This document shows positions 1-8,508 of a DNA stretch of 64,000 nucleotides, piece after piece. A program made the position numbers and the translations under genes. A model generated the notes under the pieces. That model did not search any database, was not told where the DNA came from, and worked only from the letters and a program-made list of their open reading frames with translations. Source of the DNA: JOPF133 sp052144935 (GTDB lineage: Bacteria; Acidobacteriota; Terriglobia; Bryobacterales; Bryobacteraceae). Numbering within the stretch: the first letter of the stretch is position 1; every line of letters begins with the position of its first letter. The stretch lies in the NCBI GenBank assembly GCA_052144935.1, contig JBKQPR010000085.1:62001-126000 (forward strand), written 5' to 3'.

Positions 1-1
1 A

Positions 2-688
2 TTCCATCTGCACCTCGGCATGCACGATTGGCGTGCCGAGGAGGGAAACATTCGGTCCCCCCGCATTCGCAAGGCCACCTCTGCCAGATGGATTCAGGAG
101 CGGATCCGCCGCATGGGGGCGGACTGCGCATGGTTTGGTATCGCACCCTTCGATGAAGAAGTCCATTTCGAACCTGCGGACCGGCTTCTGCGCATCGGGA
201 CTCTGGCGCACGCCTGCTATGGCTGGAAAAACACGAGGGCGGTCTTTGATGCCCTGCCGGAGATCGAGCGGCGTTGCCCGGGCGTGGAACTCTGGGTCTA
301 CGGCCAGACTTCCATGCCGACCCCCGGACGCTTCTTCCTGAATCCGGACAACCGTTGCCGACGCCGAATCTACGGTCATTGCCGCGTCTGGGTTGTCCCC
401 AGCATCTCGGAGGGAATCGGCATGTGCGGGTTGGAGGCGATGCTTTGCCGCACGCCGGTTGTCTCTGCGGATAACCGCGGCATCCGCGAATATGCCGACG
501 AGAACACTTGTCTGCTGTTCCCTCCCTCGGCGCACCAGGAGATGGTTCGGCACGTTGTGTCGCTGCTGAGAGATTGGGAACTTGGCGCCCGCATGGCCGA
601 GCGCGCATTCGACCGGGTCTCGCGCCTGAACTTTGAAGATTGCCTTGACCGGATTGAATCGATCCTGCGCGATACGGAGGCCGTGTAA
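2..688 (+). CDS. Glycosyltransferase, GT4-like (group 1), C-terminal part
   Basis: The reading frame is open to the left edge, so the gene is cut by the window; an in-frame ATG at 20 is the first inside it but is unlikely to be the true start. The visible part is the nucleotide-sugar-binding half of a GT-B fold glycosyltransferase. The main sign is the stretch SEGIGMCGLEAM, which fits the E-x7-E motif of GT4 enzymes, followed by TPVVSADNRGIREY, a typical sugar-nucleotide loop. It should transfer a sugar from an activated donor to a glycan or lipid acceptor in the cytoplasm; the acceptor cannot be read. The next gene starts 3 bases after the stop, so the two are probably co-transcribed. Confidence 0.8.
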   Translation, partial: FHLHLGMHDWRAEEGNIRSPRIRKATSARWIQERIRRMGADCAWFGIAPFDEEVHFEPADRLLRIGTLAHACYGWKNTRAVFDALPEIERRCPGVELWVYGQTSMPTPGRFFLNPDNRCRRRIYGHCRVWVVPSISEGIGMCGLEAMLCRTPVVSADNRGIREYADENTCLLFPPSAHQEMVRHVVSLLRDWELGARMAERAFDRVSRLNFEDCLDRIESILRDTEAV

Positions 689-691
689 AAC

Positions 692-1723
692 GTGCGCTCC
701 GCCGGGACCACGATTCTGCTGGCTATTCCGGAGAGCAATCTCTTCTTTACGGAACACGTGACCCGGCATCTGCAACGGAACACCGATGACACCGTTGGTA
801 TCCTGCTGATTACCAACGACGATACTTCCGTCGCCGTCCGCGACCTGGTTCGCCTTTTGGCGGAGCATCCCCGCACCCGCGTTCACCACGCCGAGGGCTG
901 CCGTGACCGGCCGATCGGTCATTCGATAGACAGCGCTCTGCGATCCGGCGCTGAATTGCGCGAGCGACTCCTGTTCACCCACATCGACCTATTCTACGTC
1001 GAGCCGGACTTCTGGCGATGCGATGCGTTGGATAACGGAGCGCGTATGGTCTCGGGCCGCTTCGTGCAAGAGCCCTTATGGCTGGATGGCGAGAGTGAGC
1101 CGATCCCCCGGCCGGCCGACGATCACATCCTCATCGACACAGAATTCTATCGCAAACATGAGCTCGTATTTCGTGCCTTTGCCCGGGCGCGAGACGCCTT
1201 CGCGTGCGCGCCGTGGCTGCCGGACGCGTTGTCTCGGTTTCGCCGTGCCAATGGTGAAGCGATTGGATGCGACTATAGCCTCGATCCCTTCAATCTATCT
1301 CACTTGAAGCTCGCCATCGAGTGCGGACCGCGCTGCGGTCGTCTGTGGAGTTATCACTTCCCAAAGCAGGTTCACTTCAACAGCATTCTGCGGGCTTCGC
1401 ATTTTGGTGTCAAGCGGGTATCTCACAATGGCGTCGAATGGCTGATCGTGCCGGTCTCCGCCCGAAAGAAGAATGCCGGTTATCAGTGGCGTACCTTGAT
1501 CCGTTATGCCATTGTGAGCAGCGACTTCTTCAATCCCGCGGCCGACTACGTGGTTCCGTTCCGCGCTGTGTGGTGCGAAGATCCTGAAGAAGCCGAACGC
1601 GAGCTCCTCCGCTTGAAGAGTGACCTCACGTTTCTGCGGGAGCTGGCGGGGCCTCTTCCGTATCGAGTGGTGGGACGTCGTGACTCGCGCAAAGTGCAAA
1701 TCGGCTGGCGGGACGACGATTAA
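692..1723 (+). CDS. Unknown protein, 343 aa, next to glycosyltransferase
   Basis: I do not recognise a family. The start is GTG at 692, three bases after the previous stop, which suggests translational coupling. The N-terminal 120 residues alternate short strands and helices (TTILLAIPES, VGILLITNDD, LLFTHIDLFYV), which looks like a Rossmann or GT-A type fold; the HID in LLFTHIDLF could stand where GT-A enzymes have their metal-binding DxD, but this is inference. No signal peptide or membrane segment is seen, and the C-terminus is very charged. The glycosyltransferase neighbour makes a role in glycan or surface polysaccharide assembly the best guess. Confidence 0.6.
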   Translation: MRSAGTTILLAIPESNLFFTEHVTRHLQRNTDDTVGILLITNDDTSVAVRDLVRLLAEHPRTRVHHAEGCRDRPIGHSIDSALRSGAELRERLLFTHIDLFYVEPDFWRCDALDNGARMVSGRFVQEPLWLDGESEPIPRPADDHILIDTEFYRKHELVFRAFARARDAFACAPWLPDALSRFRRANGEAIGCDYSLDPFNLSHLKLAIECGPRCGRLWSYHFPKQVHFNSILRASHFGVKRVSHNGVEWLIVPVSARKKNAGYQWRTLIRYAIVSSDFFNPAADYVVPFRAVWCEDPEEAERELLRLKSDLTFLRELAGPLPYRVVGRRDSRKVQIGWRDDD

Positions 1724-1845
1724 TTTACGGGAAGGCTTGCTGATTCTGGCGGTTGCTCCGATCACGCTGGCGCCGATGAACGCGGAGGCCACTAGGCTAG
1801 CGATAAGGCCGCTAAAGTAAGTCCAATGAAAGCGGTAGCGGCCAA

Positions 1846-2082
1846 ATGCCCAGGACGCCGCCGGAAGCCCTTGGGGCCCAGGCAAGGCCCAGCCGCGGGG
1901 CGAACTTGGTCCTAAGTGGTTGGCGCCAGAGTGGACCGGATGCCCTTGTCGTCCGGGACCGGCGTCAGTATTACCAAATCGTAATCCCGCTGACATCCTT
2001 CAGTCACCCCGTGCCTGTTGTAATGGGCTTCATCCTGGCGGAATTTAATGGTACGCTGAATCCCGAGAAGGGCGGAGCGTAA
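1846..2082 (+). other. Possible small ORF (78 codons) in a 361-base gap
   Basis: The 1724-2084 stretch holds no recognisable gene. This open frame ends two bases before the next ATG. Its second half reads like a folded protein segment (YYQIVIPLTSF, VVMGFILAEFNGTL), while its first half is arginine/proline rich and looks non-coding. It could be the tail of a decayed gene. I would not call it a gene without conservation evidence. Confidence 0.2.
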
Positions 2083-2084
2083 CC

Positions 2085-3761
2085 ATGATCCATTCAATGA
2101 AGCAGGCTTTCGAACAGTATGTGGGCCGGCTGAGCCGGCGTGAACTGTTCCGGCGGGGATCCGTGCTGGCGGCGGCGCCGGCGTTTTTCGCCAAACCGGC
2201 GGCTGCGGCTCCCGCTGCGCCGGTGAGCGCGGGCAAACTACAGCTTGGTCCCAGCGATATTTATAAGTCGTTCGGTGTCCGGCCGGTGATCAACTGCCGG
2301 GGAACCCTCACCGTAATCAGCGGATCGATCGAGCTGCCGGAAGTGCGGGCAGCGGTGGAATCGGCCGGGCAACATCACGTGGTGCTGGACGAGTTGATGG
2401 AGGGCGCGGCCCGGCGCCTGGCGGAGATTACGGGCGCCGAGTGGGCTCTCGTCTCCGCGGGCTGCGCGGCCGGGATGGCGCACACCACGGCGGCCTGCGT
2501 CACCGGGGGCAACCCGGACCTGCACGTTCGGATTCCGGATTTGACGGGTTTCGCCAAAGACGAAGTGGTGATTCCCAAGGCCTCCCGCAACGAGTATGAC
2601 CAGGCCATCCGTTCCGTGGGCGTGCGGATCGTCGAAGTGGGCGACGCCGCCGAATACGAAGCCGCGCTCGGCCCGAAAGTCGCGATGGTCTACATCATGG
2701 CTGGCAACCGGATGGAAAGCGGCCCGCTGACGTACGACCAGGTTTACGGGATTGCCAGTAAGAAGAATATCCCGGTGTTCACGGACGCGGCGGCCGAGAT
2801 GCTGACCATACCGAATACCTACCTGCAGCGCGGTTCCACGTTCGTGGGGTACAGCGGCGGCAAGTGCCTGCGCGGGCCGCAATGCGCCGGCCTGGTGCTG
2901 GGCCGCAAGGACCTGCTCCAGGCGGCCTGGGTGTCCAGCGCACCGCACCACGGGCACGGGCGCACCATGAAGATCGGCAAGGAAGAAATTGTGGGCATGC
3001 TGGCCGCGGTTGAAATGTGGGTCCAGCGCGATCACACCAAAGAGGACGAGATGTGGACCGGGTGGATGCAGACCATTGCCGGCCGCGTCACCAGGATCGA
3101 TGGCGTCACGGCGACCGTACGCCAGCCCAGAGGCCTCGGCAACCACAGCCCGGGGCTTTCTATCAATTGGGATCCCGCCAGGCTGGGGATCGACGGCGAG
3201 GAGGTCTCGAATATCCTGTGGACCACCGAGCCGCGCGTAGCCCTCGGCGGTGGTGGTGGGGGCGGGGGCGGCGGCCGCGGGGGGCGTGGCGCTTCCAATC
3301 AGACCGGGATTTCGATCACCGCGTACATGATGATGCCGGAGGACGTCAAGATCGTTGCCGACCGGGTTTTTCAGATCCTGGCGGCCAAGCGGCCCGAATG
3401 GAAACCGGAGGCTCCCAAGACACCCGCCGCCGACCTCACCGGGCGTTGGGACGTGCGGATCCAGTTCGCCGCCGGCGCCTCGGAGCACTCTTTGTATGTC
3501 AAGCAGCAGGGCAACCAGCTCGTGGGCACGCACCAGGGCGATTTCACGGCGCGCGATTTTACCGGCACCATCTCCGGCGACGAGGTGCGCATCTCCAGCA
3601 ACATCGGCGAGGTGCACGGGGCGGCTCTTTCGTACCGCTTCACGGGCAATCTGACCGGCGACTCCATGTCGGGAGCGCTGGACATGGGCGAGTATTTGGG
3701 CGCCAAGTGGACCGCCACGCGCCACGGGTGCGGCCGCGGCGCCGCGGCCGACCAAGGGTAA
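2085..3761 (+). CDS. Exported SelA-like PLP enzyme with C-terminal beta-barrel-like domain
   Basis: A fold-type I pyridoxal-phosphate enzyme of the group holding SelA and D-glucosaminate-6-phosphate ammonia-lyase. The N-terminus (residues 1-42) has RRELFRRG followed by an alanine-rich hydrophobic stretch, i.e. a Tat or Sec-type export signal. Residues about 55-440 carry the fold, with the probable PLP lysine at K260 in GYSGGKCLRGPQ, the usual motif of this group. A run of glycines (about 388-398) interrupts the C-terminal part of the enzyme domain. Residues about 445-558 form a second unit opening with DLTGRWDVRIQF, a lipocalin-like or beta-sandwich pattern often seen in acidobacterial secreted proteins. 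Substrate is unknown; an amino sugar or amino acid is plausible. Confidence 0.8.
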   Translation: MIHSMKQAFEQYVGRLSRRELFRRGSVLAAAPAFFAKPAAAAPAAPVSAGKLQLGPSDIYKSFGVRPVINCRGTLTVISGSIELPEVRAAVESAGQHHVVLDELMEGAARRLAEITGAEWALVSAGCAAGMAHTTAACVTGGNPDLHVRIPDLTGFAKDEVVIPKASRNEYDQAIRSVGVRIVEVGDAAEYEAALGPKVAMVYIMAGNRMESGPLTYDQVYGIASKKNIPVFTDAAAEMLTIPNTYLQRGSTFVGYSGGKCLRGPQCAGLVLGRKDLLQAAWVSSAPHHGHGRTMKIGKEEIVGMLAAVEMWVQRDHTKEDEMWTGWMQTIAGRVTRIDGVTATVRQPRGLGNHSPGLSINWDPARLGIDGEEVSNILWTTEPRVALGGGGGGGGGGRGGRGASNQTGISITAYMMMPEDVKIVADRVFQILAAKRPEWKPEAPKTPAADLTGRWDVRIQFAAGASEHSLYVKQQGNQLVGTHQGDFTARDFTGTISGDEVRISSNIGEVHGAALSYRFTGNLTGDSMSGALDMGEYLGAKWTATRHGCGRGAAADQG

Positions 3762-3976
3762 TTTCCCTCCGGTAGAGCCGGGGGCCTTATGAGGTAAGCG
3801 GCTCAAAGCGGCTATCGCGGGGCCGCTAACGCGACGCTGAAAAAGAACCTCACCCCAGCCCTCAGAAGGTCGGCCGGTTTTCGGTTCACAAACTTCGCCT
3901 TCCGCGAAGCCCTTTCCCTTCTATCACCTGCGAGCGCCGCCCGCCGGCCGGCGCCGTCCCCCATGCTACACGTCGG

Positions 3977-4960
3977 ATGAGGAACCTTGACATGCCTCAT
4001 CACGAAACATCCCCAAAGCAGCTCACTGCCAACCGCGCTAACGCCGCTCGCTCGACCGGCCCCCGCACCCCCGAAGGCAAGGCCCGCTCGGCCCAGAACG
4101 CCCGCAAACACGGCTTCACCGCTTCCAACTTCGCCGTTGTTCGCGCCGAAGACCTGGAAGCGGTCGCCAACCTGAAAGAGGATCTTGCCTCCGCCTACCA
4201 GCCCGTCGACGCCCAGGAGCTTTTCGCCGTCGAACGCATCGCTCTCGCCCAGCACGCCCTCGTGCGCGCCGCCCGCCTGGAGGCCGGCCTCTTCACCTGC
4301 GCCGTCAACCAGTCCCTCGATGACGAAGGAAACTTTCTCAAACCCATCAGCAATGGACTGCTCGAAGGCACCGAAATGACCGACGGCCAGAACCTCAACC
4401 ACGCCATCGCAGACGGATTCCGCCGCATGGCCCGCGAGTCCGACGTGTGGAAGCTCTTCTTCCGCTACCAGGCCCAGACCGAGCGCAGGGGCGCCCTCTG
4501 GGCCCGCCGCGCCATCGAGGAATTCGAGCGCCTCAAAGGCGCGCGCGCGAAATTACCAAACGAACCGATTTTGGAGGCTGAACCCGAATCCCCTCAGCCA
4601 CTTAAGCCTGTCCCGGACAAACCCATTATCCCCCAGAACAACTTTGTGCCCCGGGACCCCGATCCATCGCCACGCCGCCCGAACCCGCTCCCAGACCGCC
4701 CCACCGCACCCCACCCCGTCCATCCCGCGTCATACGCCCTCATCCAGTCCTCAATCCCGCCGCTCCACAAGCCGCTGTCCCTTCGCGTGGGGCCGCTCGA
4801 CCCCTCGCCCCAAAGCGCGCGTAGTACACTGAAAACTCGACATGCGAAAGTGTCTGGGCCTGGGCGCCGCGCTCTGGCTGGCTGCCTCGGCCGGTTGGGC
4901 GGTCGATTGGAAGTCTCTCAAGCCGCTAGGCTATGTCAGCGACTTCGCCGGAGTCGTTGA
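3977..4960 (+). CDS. Conserved acidobacterial-type unknown protein
   Basis: The N-terminus has a pattern I know as common in Acidobacteriota and Planctomycetes: LTANRANAARSTGPRTPEGK followed by SAQNARKHGFTA. Its function is not known. Residues about 60-195 are helical (EDLEAVANLKEDLASAY, IEEFERLKGARAK); beyond 200 the protein is proline-rich and low in complexity. ATG at 3977 is used; ATG at 3992 is also possible. The frame runs 119 bases into the next gene (start 4842), an unusually long same-strand overlap; the last 40 or so residues probably come from loss of an earlier stop. Confidence 0.6.
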   Translation: MRNLDMPHHETSPKQLTANRANAARSTGPRTPEGKARSAQNARKHGFTASNFAVVRAEDLEAVANLKEDLASAYQPVDAQELFAVERIALAQHALVRAARLEAGLFTCAVNQSLDDEGNFLKPISNGLLEGTEMTDGQNLNHAIADGFRRMARESDVWKLFFRYQAQTERRGALWARRAIEEFERLKGARAKLPNEPILEAEPESPQPLKPVPDKPIIPQNNFVPRDPDPSPRRPNPLPDRPTAPHPVHPASYALIQSSIPPLHKPLSLRVGPLDPSPQSARSTLKTRHAKVSGPGRRALAGCLGRLGGRLEVSQAARLCQRLRRSR

Positions 4961-5645
4961 CCCGGCCAGCAAAGCGCAATTGGAAGTTTATGCAGCCGAT
5001 TTGCAGCACGTTACCGGCGCGCAGATCGCCCTCGTGACCATTCCCACGCTCCAAGGCGAACCTCTTGAGGATGTCGCCAACGCCATCGCCCGCGCCTGGG
5101 GCGTCGGCCGGAAAGGCCAAAATGACGGCGTCCTCCTGCTCCTGGCCATCCACGACCGCCGCAGCAAGCTGGAAATCGGCTATGGGCTGAAACCCCTTCT
5201 GCCGGCTGGCATGGATGGCAGCATTCGGCGGGAAATGCGGCCGGCGTTGCGCGCCCAGCAGTACGGCGAAGCCATGATGGCCGCCGCCGAGACGCTCGGC
5301 GCCGCCATCGCGCATGCCAGGAAAGTCTCGCTCACCGCCCGCTTGCCGCGCCACATCAGGCCCACGGTTGCCAATTCCGTCCTGTGGCCGTTGGTCATCG
5401 GCGGGGTGCTCGTGTTGGGCTGCCTCGGCTTCCTGGTAATCTGGACCGTCCGGCGCGCCGGCGGCGGACGCCGCGCCTTCCGGCCGGGGAGCTCCCTCTG
5501 GGGATCTCCGCCGCTCGTCCTACCCTCGGGAACCCACAGCGGCGGTGGATTCGGCAGCTTCGACTCTTCGGACAGCTTCGGCGGATTCGGCGGCGGCGAC
5601 GGGGCGCCCTCCAGGCCCGGCGGCGGCGCCTCCGGCGACTGGTGA
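4842..5645 (+). CDS. TPM-domain (YgcG-like) membrane-anchored protein
   Basis: A signal peptide (about residues 1-19, LGAALWLAASAGWA) leads into a TPM domain at about 27-155, recognised by YVSDFAGVVDPASKAQLE, GAQIALVTIPTL and GVLLLLAIHDRRSKLEIGYG. A single transmembrane helix follows at about 178-203, then an Arg/Gly-rich and Gly/Ser/Phe-rich tail (GGFGSFDSSDSFGGFGGGDG), the usual layout of bacterial TPM proteins. The domain is placed outside the membrane. Members have been linked to phosphatase activity and to membrane-complex maintenance; the exact job here is unknown. It lies in a run with a nucleotidyltransferase-fold protein and LemA, and TPM/LemA pairing is a widespread arrangement. Confidence 0.85.
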   Translation: MRKCLGLGAALWLAASAGWAVDWKSLKPLGYVSDFAGVVDPASKAQLEVYAADLQHVTGAQIALVTIPTLQGEPLEDVANAIARAWGVGRKGQNDGVLLLLAIHDRRSKLEIGYGLKPLLPAGMDGSIRREMRPALRAQQYGEAMMAAAETLGAAIAHARKVSLTARLPRHIRPTVANSVLWPLVIGGVLVLGCLGFLVIWTVRRAGGGRRAFRPGSSLWGSPPLVLPSGTHSGGGFGSFDSSDSFGGFGGGDGAPSRPGGGASGDW

Positions 5646-5650
5646 TTTCC

Positions 5651-6364
5651 ATGCACGAAAAAGCGCTCAACCTGCTGGTGGAAAAATTACGCAAGGCCTT
5701 TGCCGGTCGCCTGGTTTCGGTGGTGCTCTACGGCTCCGCGGCCACCGGAGACCACCACCCCAAGTTCTCCGACCTGAACGTGCTCTGCGTACTCAGCGAA
5801 ATCACCCCGCGCGAGCTGGCGGCTAGCGGCGACATTTTCCGCTGGTGGCGCGAATTGGGCAACCCCGCGCCGCTGCTCCTCTCCGAGCGCGAGTTGGCCA
5901 CATCCACCGATTGTTTCGCCATCGAATTTCACGACATCCAGTCTCACCACCGCCTCTTGGACGGGCGCGACGTGGTCGGCGCGCTGGCCATCGACGATTC
6001 GTTCTACCGCGCCCAGGTGGAGCACGATCTGCGCGCCAAGCTTCTGCGCCTGCGCCAGAAGGCCGCCGGCGTGATGCACGATGCAGGGCTGCTGCGGGCG
6101 CTTCTGCTGGATTCGGTTTCCAACTTCTGCGTGCTGTTCCGCCATGCGCTGGCGCTCCACGGCGCCGGCTCTCCGGCGCACCAGCGCGAAGCGATCGACC
6201 TGGCGCGCGCGTATTTCGGCTTCGATCCAGCTCCCTTCGAGCAACTGCTGAGCGTGCGCGAGGGACACGTGAAGTCTCGCGACGTGGACGCCGCGGCCCT
6301 GCTGGGGCCTTATCTGGAAGGAATTTCCGCGGTCATCGAGGCCGTCGACCGTCTCGCGAAATAG
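5651..6364 (+). CDS. Nucleotidyltransferase-fold protein
   Basis: 237 residues. The start at ATG 5651 lies five bases after the TPM stop. The N-terminal pattern VVLYGSAATGDHHPKFSDLN is the pol-beta nucleotidyltransferase signature (GS, then a D-x-D/N pair), with DLN in place of the catalytic D-x-D, so activity may be altered. The following region (FAIEFHDIQSHHRLLDG) fits the third-strand acidic position. The C-terminal half is helical, like substrate-binding HEPN-like helices in KNTase and MNT proteins. It may add a nucleotide to a small molecule or protein; the target is unknown. It sits between the TPM gene and lemA, separated by short gaps, so it is probably in the same operon. Confidence 0.75.
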   Translation: MHEKALNLLVEKLRKAFAGRLVSVVLYGSAATGDHHPKFSDLNVLCVLSEITPRELAASGDIFRWWRELGNPAPLLLSERELATSTDCFAIEFHDIQSHHRLLDGRDVVGALAIDDSFYRAQVEHDLRAKLLRLRQKAAGVMHDAGLLRALLLDSVSNFCVLFRHALALHGAGSPAHQREAIDLARAYFGFDPAPFEQLLSVREGHVKSRDVDAAALLGPYLEGISAVIEAVDRLAK

Positions 6365-6374
6365 GAGACCACTT

Positions 6375-6941
6375 TTGAAAAAGGTTCTCATTTTCATTCC
6401 GGTGCTCATCGTGCTCGCCGTGGCGGCCGCCGGCAAATTGATCGACGTCCACAACGATCTGGTGACCCAGCGCGAAGCCGTCACCGCGCAATGGGCACAG
6501 GTGGATGGGGCTCTCCAGCGGCGCGCCGATCTCATTCCCAACCTGGTCGACACCGTCAAGGGATTCGCCAAAGACGAAACCGAGGTCTTCCAGAACCTGG
6601 CCAATGCCCGCGCGGCCCTCCTCGGCGGCCGCACGCCGCAGGAAAAGATTCAGGCCAACGACCAGCTCTCGGGCGCTCTCTCGCGTCTCCTGGTGGTGGC
6701 GGAAAACTATCCGCGGTTGCGGTCCAACGAGAATTTTCTGCGCCTGCAGGACGAAATCGCGGGCACCGAGAACCACATCGCCGTCGAGCGGCGCAAGTAC
6801 AATGAAATTCTGGAGCATTACAACGCCCAGATCCAGCGCTTCCCGGATAACGTGGTGGCTTCGATGTCCGGTTTCACGCGCAACGACGCTTATTTTCAAA
6901 CGGACGGCGCCAATCGCGCCGCTCCCAAGGTACAGTTTTGA
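6375..6941 (+). CDS. lemA: LemA family protein
   Basis: 188 residues starting at TTG 6375, ten bases after the previous stop, with a GGAG sequence just upstream. Residues 1-20 form a hydrophobic anchor (VLIFIPVLIVLAVAAAG). The LemA hallmark is clear: AQWAQVDGALQRRADLIPNL, then VDTVKGFAKDE, and near the end the motif ERRKYNEILEHYNAQIQRFP. The length is typical of the family. LemA proteins are membrane-anchored helical-bundle proteins exposed outside the cytoplasmic membrane; their biochemical role is not settled. The link to the TPM-domain gene just upstream matches a recurring gene pair. Confidence 0.93.
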   Translation: MKKVLIFIPVLIVLAVAAAGKLIDVHNDLVTQREAVTAQWAQVDGALQRRADLIPNLVDTVKGFAKDETEVFQNLANARAALLGGRTPQEKIQANDQLSGALSRLLVVAENYPRLRSNENFLRLQDEIAGTENHIAVERRKYNEILEHYNAQIQRFPDNVVASMSGFTRNDAYFQTDGANRAAPKVQF

Positions 6942-7026
6942 GCTAAGGGGAGACAGAAGGAGACCGAAGTCAGAAGCAAGCCGGCGCCAGAGCGGAGCGC
7001 GCGCGCGCAACGATTTCCGGCGCTGT

Positions 7027-7056
7027 GTTTAGAGAATCGCCACAGTTTAGAGAATC
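7027..7056 (+). repeat. 12-bp direct repeat upstream of the aldehyde dehydrogenase
   Basis: The 12-mer GTTTAGAGAATC occurs at 7027-7038 and 7045-7056, each followed shortly by CCACA. The two copies are centred 18 bases apart and lie 6-36 bases ahead of the start codon at 7063. It could be a repressor site or a chance local duplication. Confidence 0.3.
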
Positions 7057-7062
7057 CACAAA

Positions 7063-8508
7063 ATGGCCGAGACTTTCCGCAACTACATCAACGGCGAATG
7101 GATCGCCGGCGATTCGCTTTTCGAGAATCGCAACCCTGCCGACACCGGCGAACTGGTGGGCCGGTTCGTGGCCGGCTCGCCTGACGACATCGCCTCCGCG
7201 GCCCAGGCCGCCGCGGCGGCCTTCCCTGCATGGTCCGCGGCCGCCGGCCCGGCGCGCGGCGCCATTCTTTTCAAAGCCGCCGATATTCTGGACCGCCGCT
7301 TCGAGCAAATCGCGGCCGATATGACCCACGAGCAAGGCAAGACCCTGCCCGAAGCCAAGGGCGAAGTGCGCCGCTCCATCAACATCTTTCGTTATTTCGC
7401 CGGCGAAGGCGCGCGCCTGCCGGGCATGCTGGTCCCCTCGGAGCGCGACCGGGTCCACATGTTCGCCCTGCGCAAGCCCATCGGCGTGGTCGGGCTGATC
7501 ACGCCCTGGAACTTCCCCAGCGCCATTCCGGCCTGGAAACTGGCGCCCGCGCTGATCTGCGGCAACACGGTGGTGTTGAAGCCGGCGTCGGCCGCGCCGC
7601 TCAGCGCGTGGCGCCTGGTGGAAGCGCTTCACGAGGCCGGCCTTCCCAAGGGCGTGGTGAATTTCGTGGCGGGCTCCGGCGGAGCGCTGGGCCAGGCGCT
7701 GGTCGATGCGGCCCCTTTGAAGGCGGTGTCTTTCACCGGATCGTGCTCGATCGGCAATTGGCTGCACGGCGCGGCCTCCAAGCGGCGCCTGCGCATCCAG
7801 CTCGAGATGGGCGGCAAGAATCCCACCATCGTGCTGGCTGACGCCGATTTCCCGTCCGCCGTGGAAAACGTGGTCAACGCCGCGTTCTTCTCCACCGGCC
7901 AGAAGTGTACGGCCACCAGCCGCGCCATCGTGGAAGACGCCATCTACGACCGGTTTGTGGAAGCCGTGGTGGCTCGCACGCGCCGCCTTAAAGTGGGCAA
8001 TGGCATGGAGCCGGGCGTGGAGATCGGTCCTTGCGTCGATCGCGCGCAAATGGAGACCATTCTCGGCTACATCGAGGCCGGGCGCAAGGAGTCGGGCGAG
8101 CCCCTTTGCGGAGGCCGCCGCCTGACCGATGGCGCCCTGGCCAAAGGCTGGTTCGTCGAGCCGACCGTGTTCGCCGGCGTGGCCGAAGACCATGTGATCG
8201 CCCGCGAGGAGATCTTCGGACCGGTGCTGGCCATCATGCGGGCCGGCAATTTCGAGGACGCCCTGCGCATCGCCAACGCCATCCCGTTCGGCCTCTCCTC
8301 ATCCATCCAGTCCACCAATCTCTCGCGCGTGTTCGAATACATTTACCGCGCCGAAGCCGGCCTCTTGACCGTCAACCTGCCCAGCGCCGGCGTGGAATAT
8401 CAGCTTCCGTTCGGAGGCTCCAAGGATTCCAGCTTCGGTCCCAAGGAACAGGGGCCGGCGGCGCTGGAGTTTTACAGCGACTACAAAACCGTCTATTTGA
8501 AATACTGA
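7063..8508 (+). CDS. NAD(P)-dependent aldehyde dehydrogenase, likely 2-oxoglutarate semialdehyde dehydrogenase
   Basis: 481 residues, the normal length for the superfamily. The catalytic cysteine is C282 in STGQKCTATSR and the general base is E248 in QLEMGGKNP; the cofactor-site stretches ITPWNFPSAIPAWKLAPAL and GNTVVLKPAS are also present. It oxidises an aldehyde to the acid with NAD(P). The next gene overlaps it by one base (TGATG) and encodes an FAH-family sugar-acid dehydratase whose product would be 2-oxoglutarate semialdehyde, so 2-oxoglutarate semialdehyde dehydrogenase is the best assignment; succinate semialdehyde is the main alternative. Confidence 0.9.
   Translation: MAETFRNYINGEWIAGDSLFENRNPADTGELVGRFVAGSPDDIASAAQAAAAAFPAWSAAAGPARGAILFKAADILDRRFEQIAADMTHEQGKTLPEAKGEVRRSINIFRYFAGEGARLPGMLVPSERDRVHMFALRKPIGVVGLITPWNFPSAIPAWKLAPALICGNTVVLKPASAAPLSAWRLVEALHEAGLPKGVVNFVAGSGGALGQALVDAAPLKAVSFTGSCSIGNWLHGAASKRRLRIQLEMGGKNPTIVLADADFPSAVENVVNAAFFSTGQKCTATSRAIVEDAIYDRFVEAVVARTRRLKVGNGMEPGVEIGPCVDRAQMETILGYIEAGRKESGEPLCGGRRLTDGALAKGWFVEPTVFAGVAEDHVIAREEIFGPVLAIMRAGNFEDALRIANAIPFGLSSSIQSTNLSRVFEYIYRAEAGLLTVNLPSAGVEYQLPFGGSKDSSFGPKEQGPAALEFYSDYKTVYLKY

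Noticed and set aside
1295..1996. Minus-strand frame with a membrane-helix-like stretch near 1730-1830
   Set aside because: The rest of the frame is antisense to the preceding gene and shows no family pattern; the hydrophobic stretch alone is not enough.
2238..3806. Long minus-strand open frame (522 codons) opposite the PLP enzyme
   Set aside because: It is a mirror frame of a GC-rich gene with Arg/Gly/His-rich, motif-free text; the plus-strand frame has clear family motifs.
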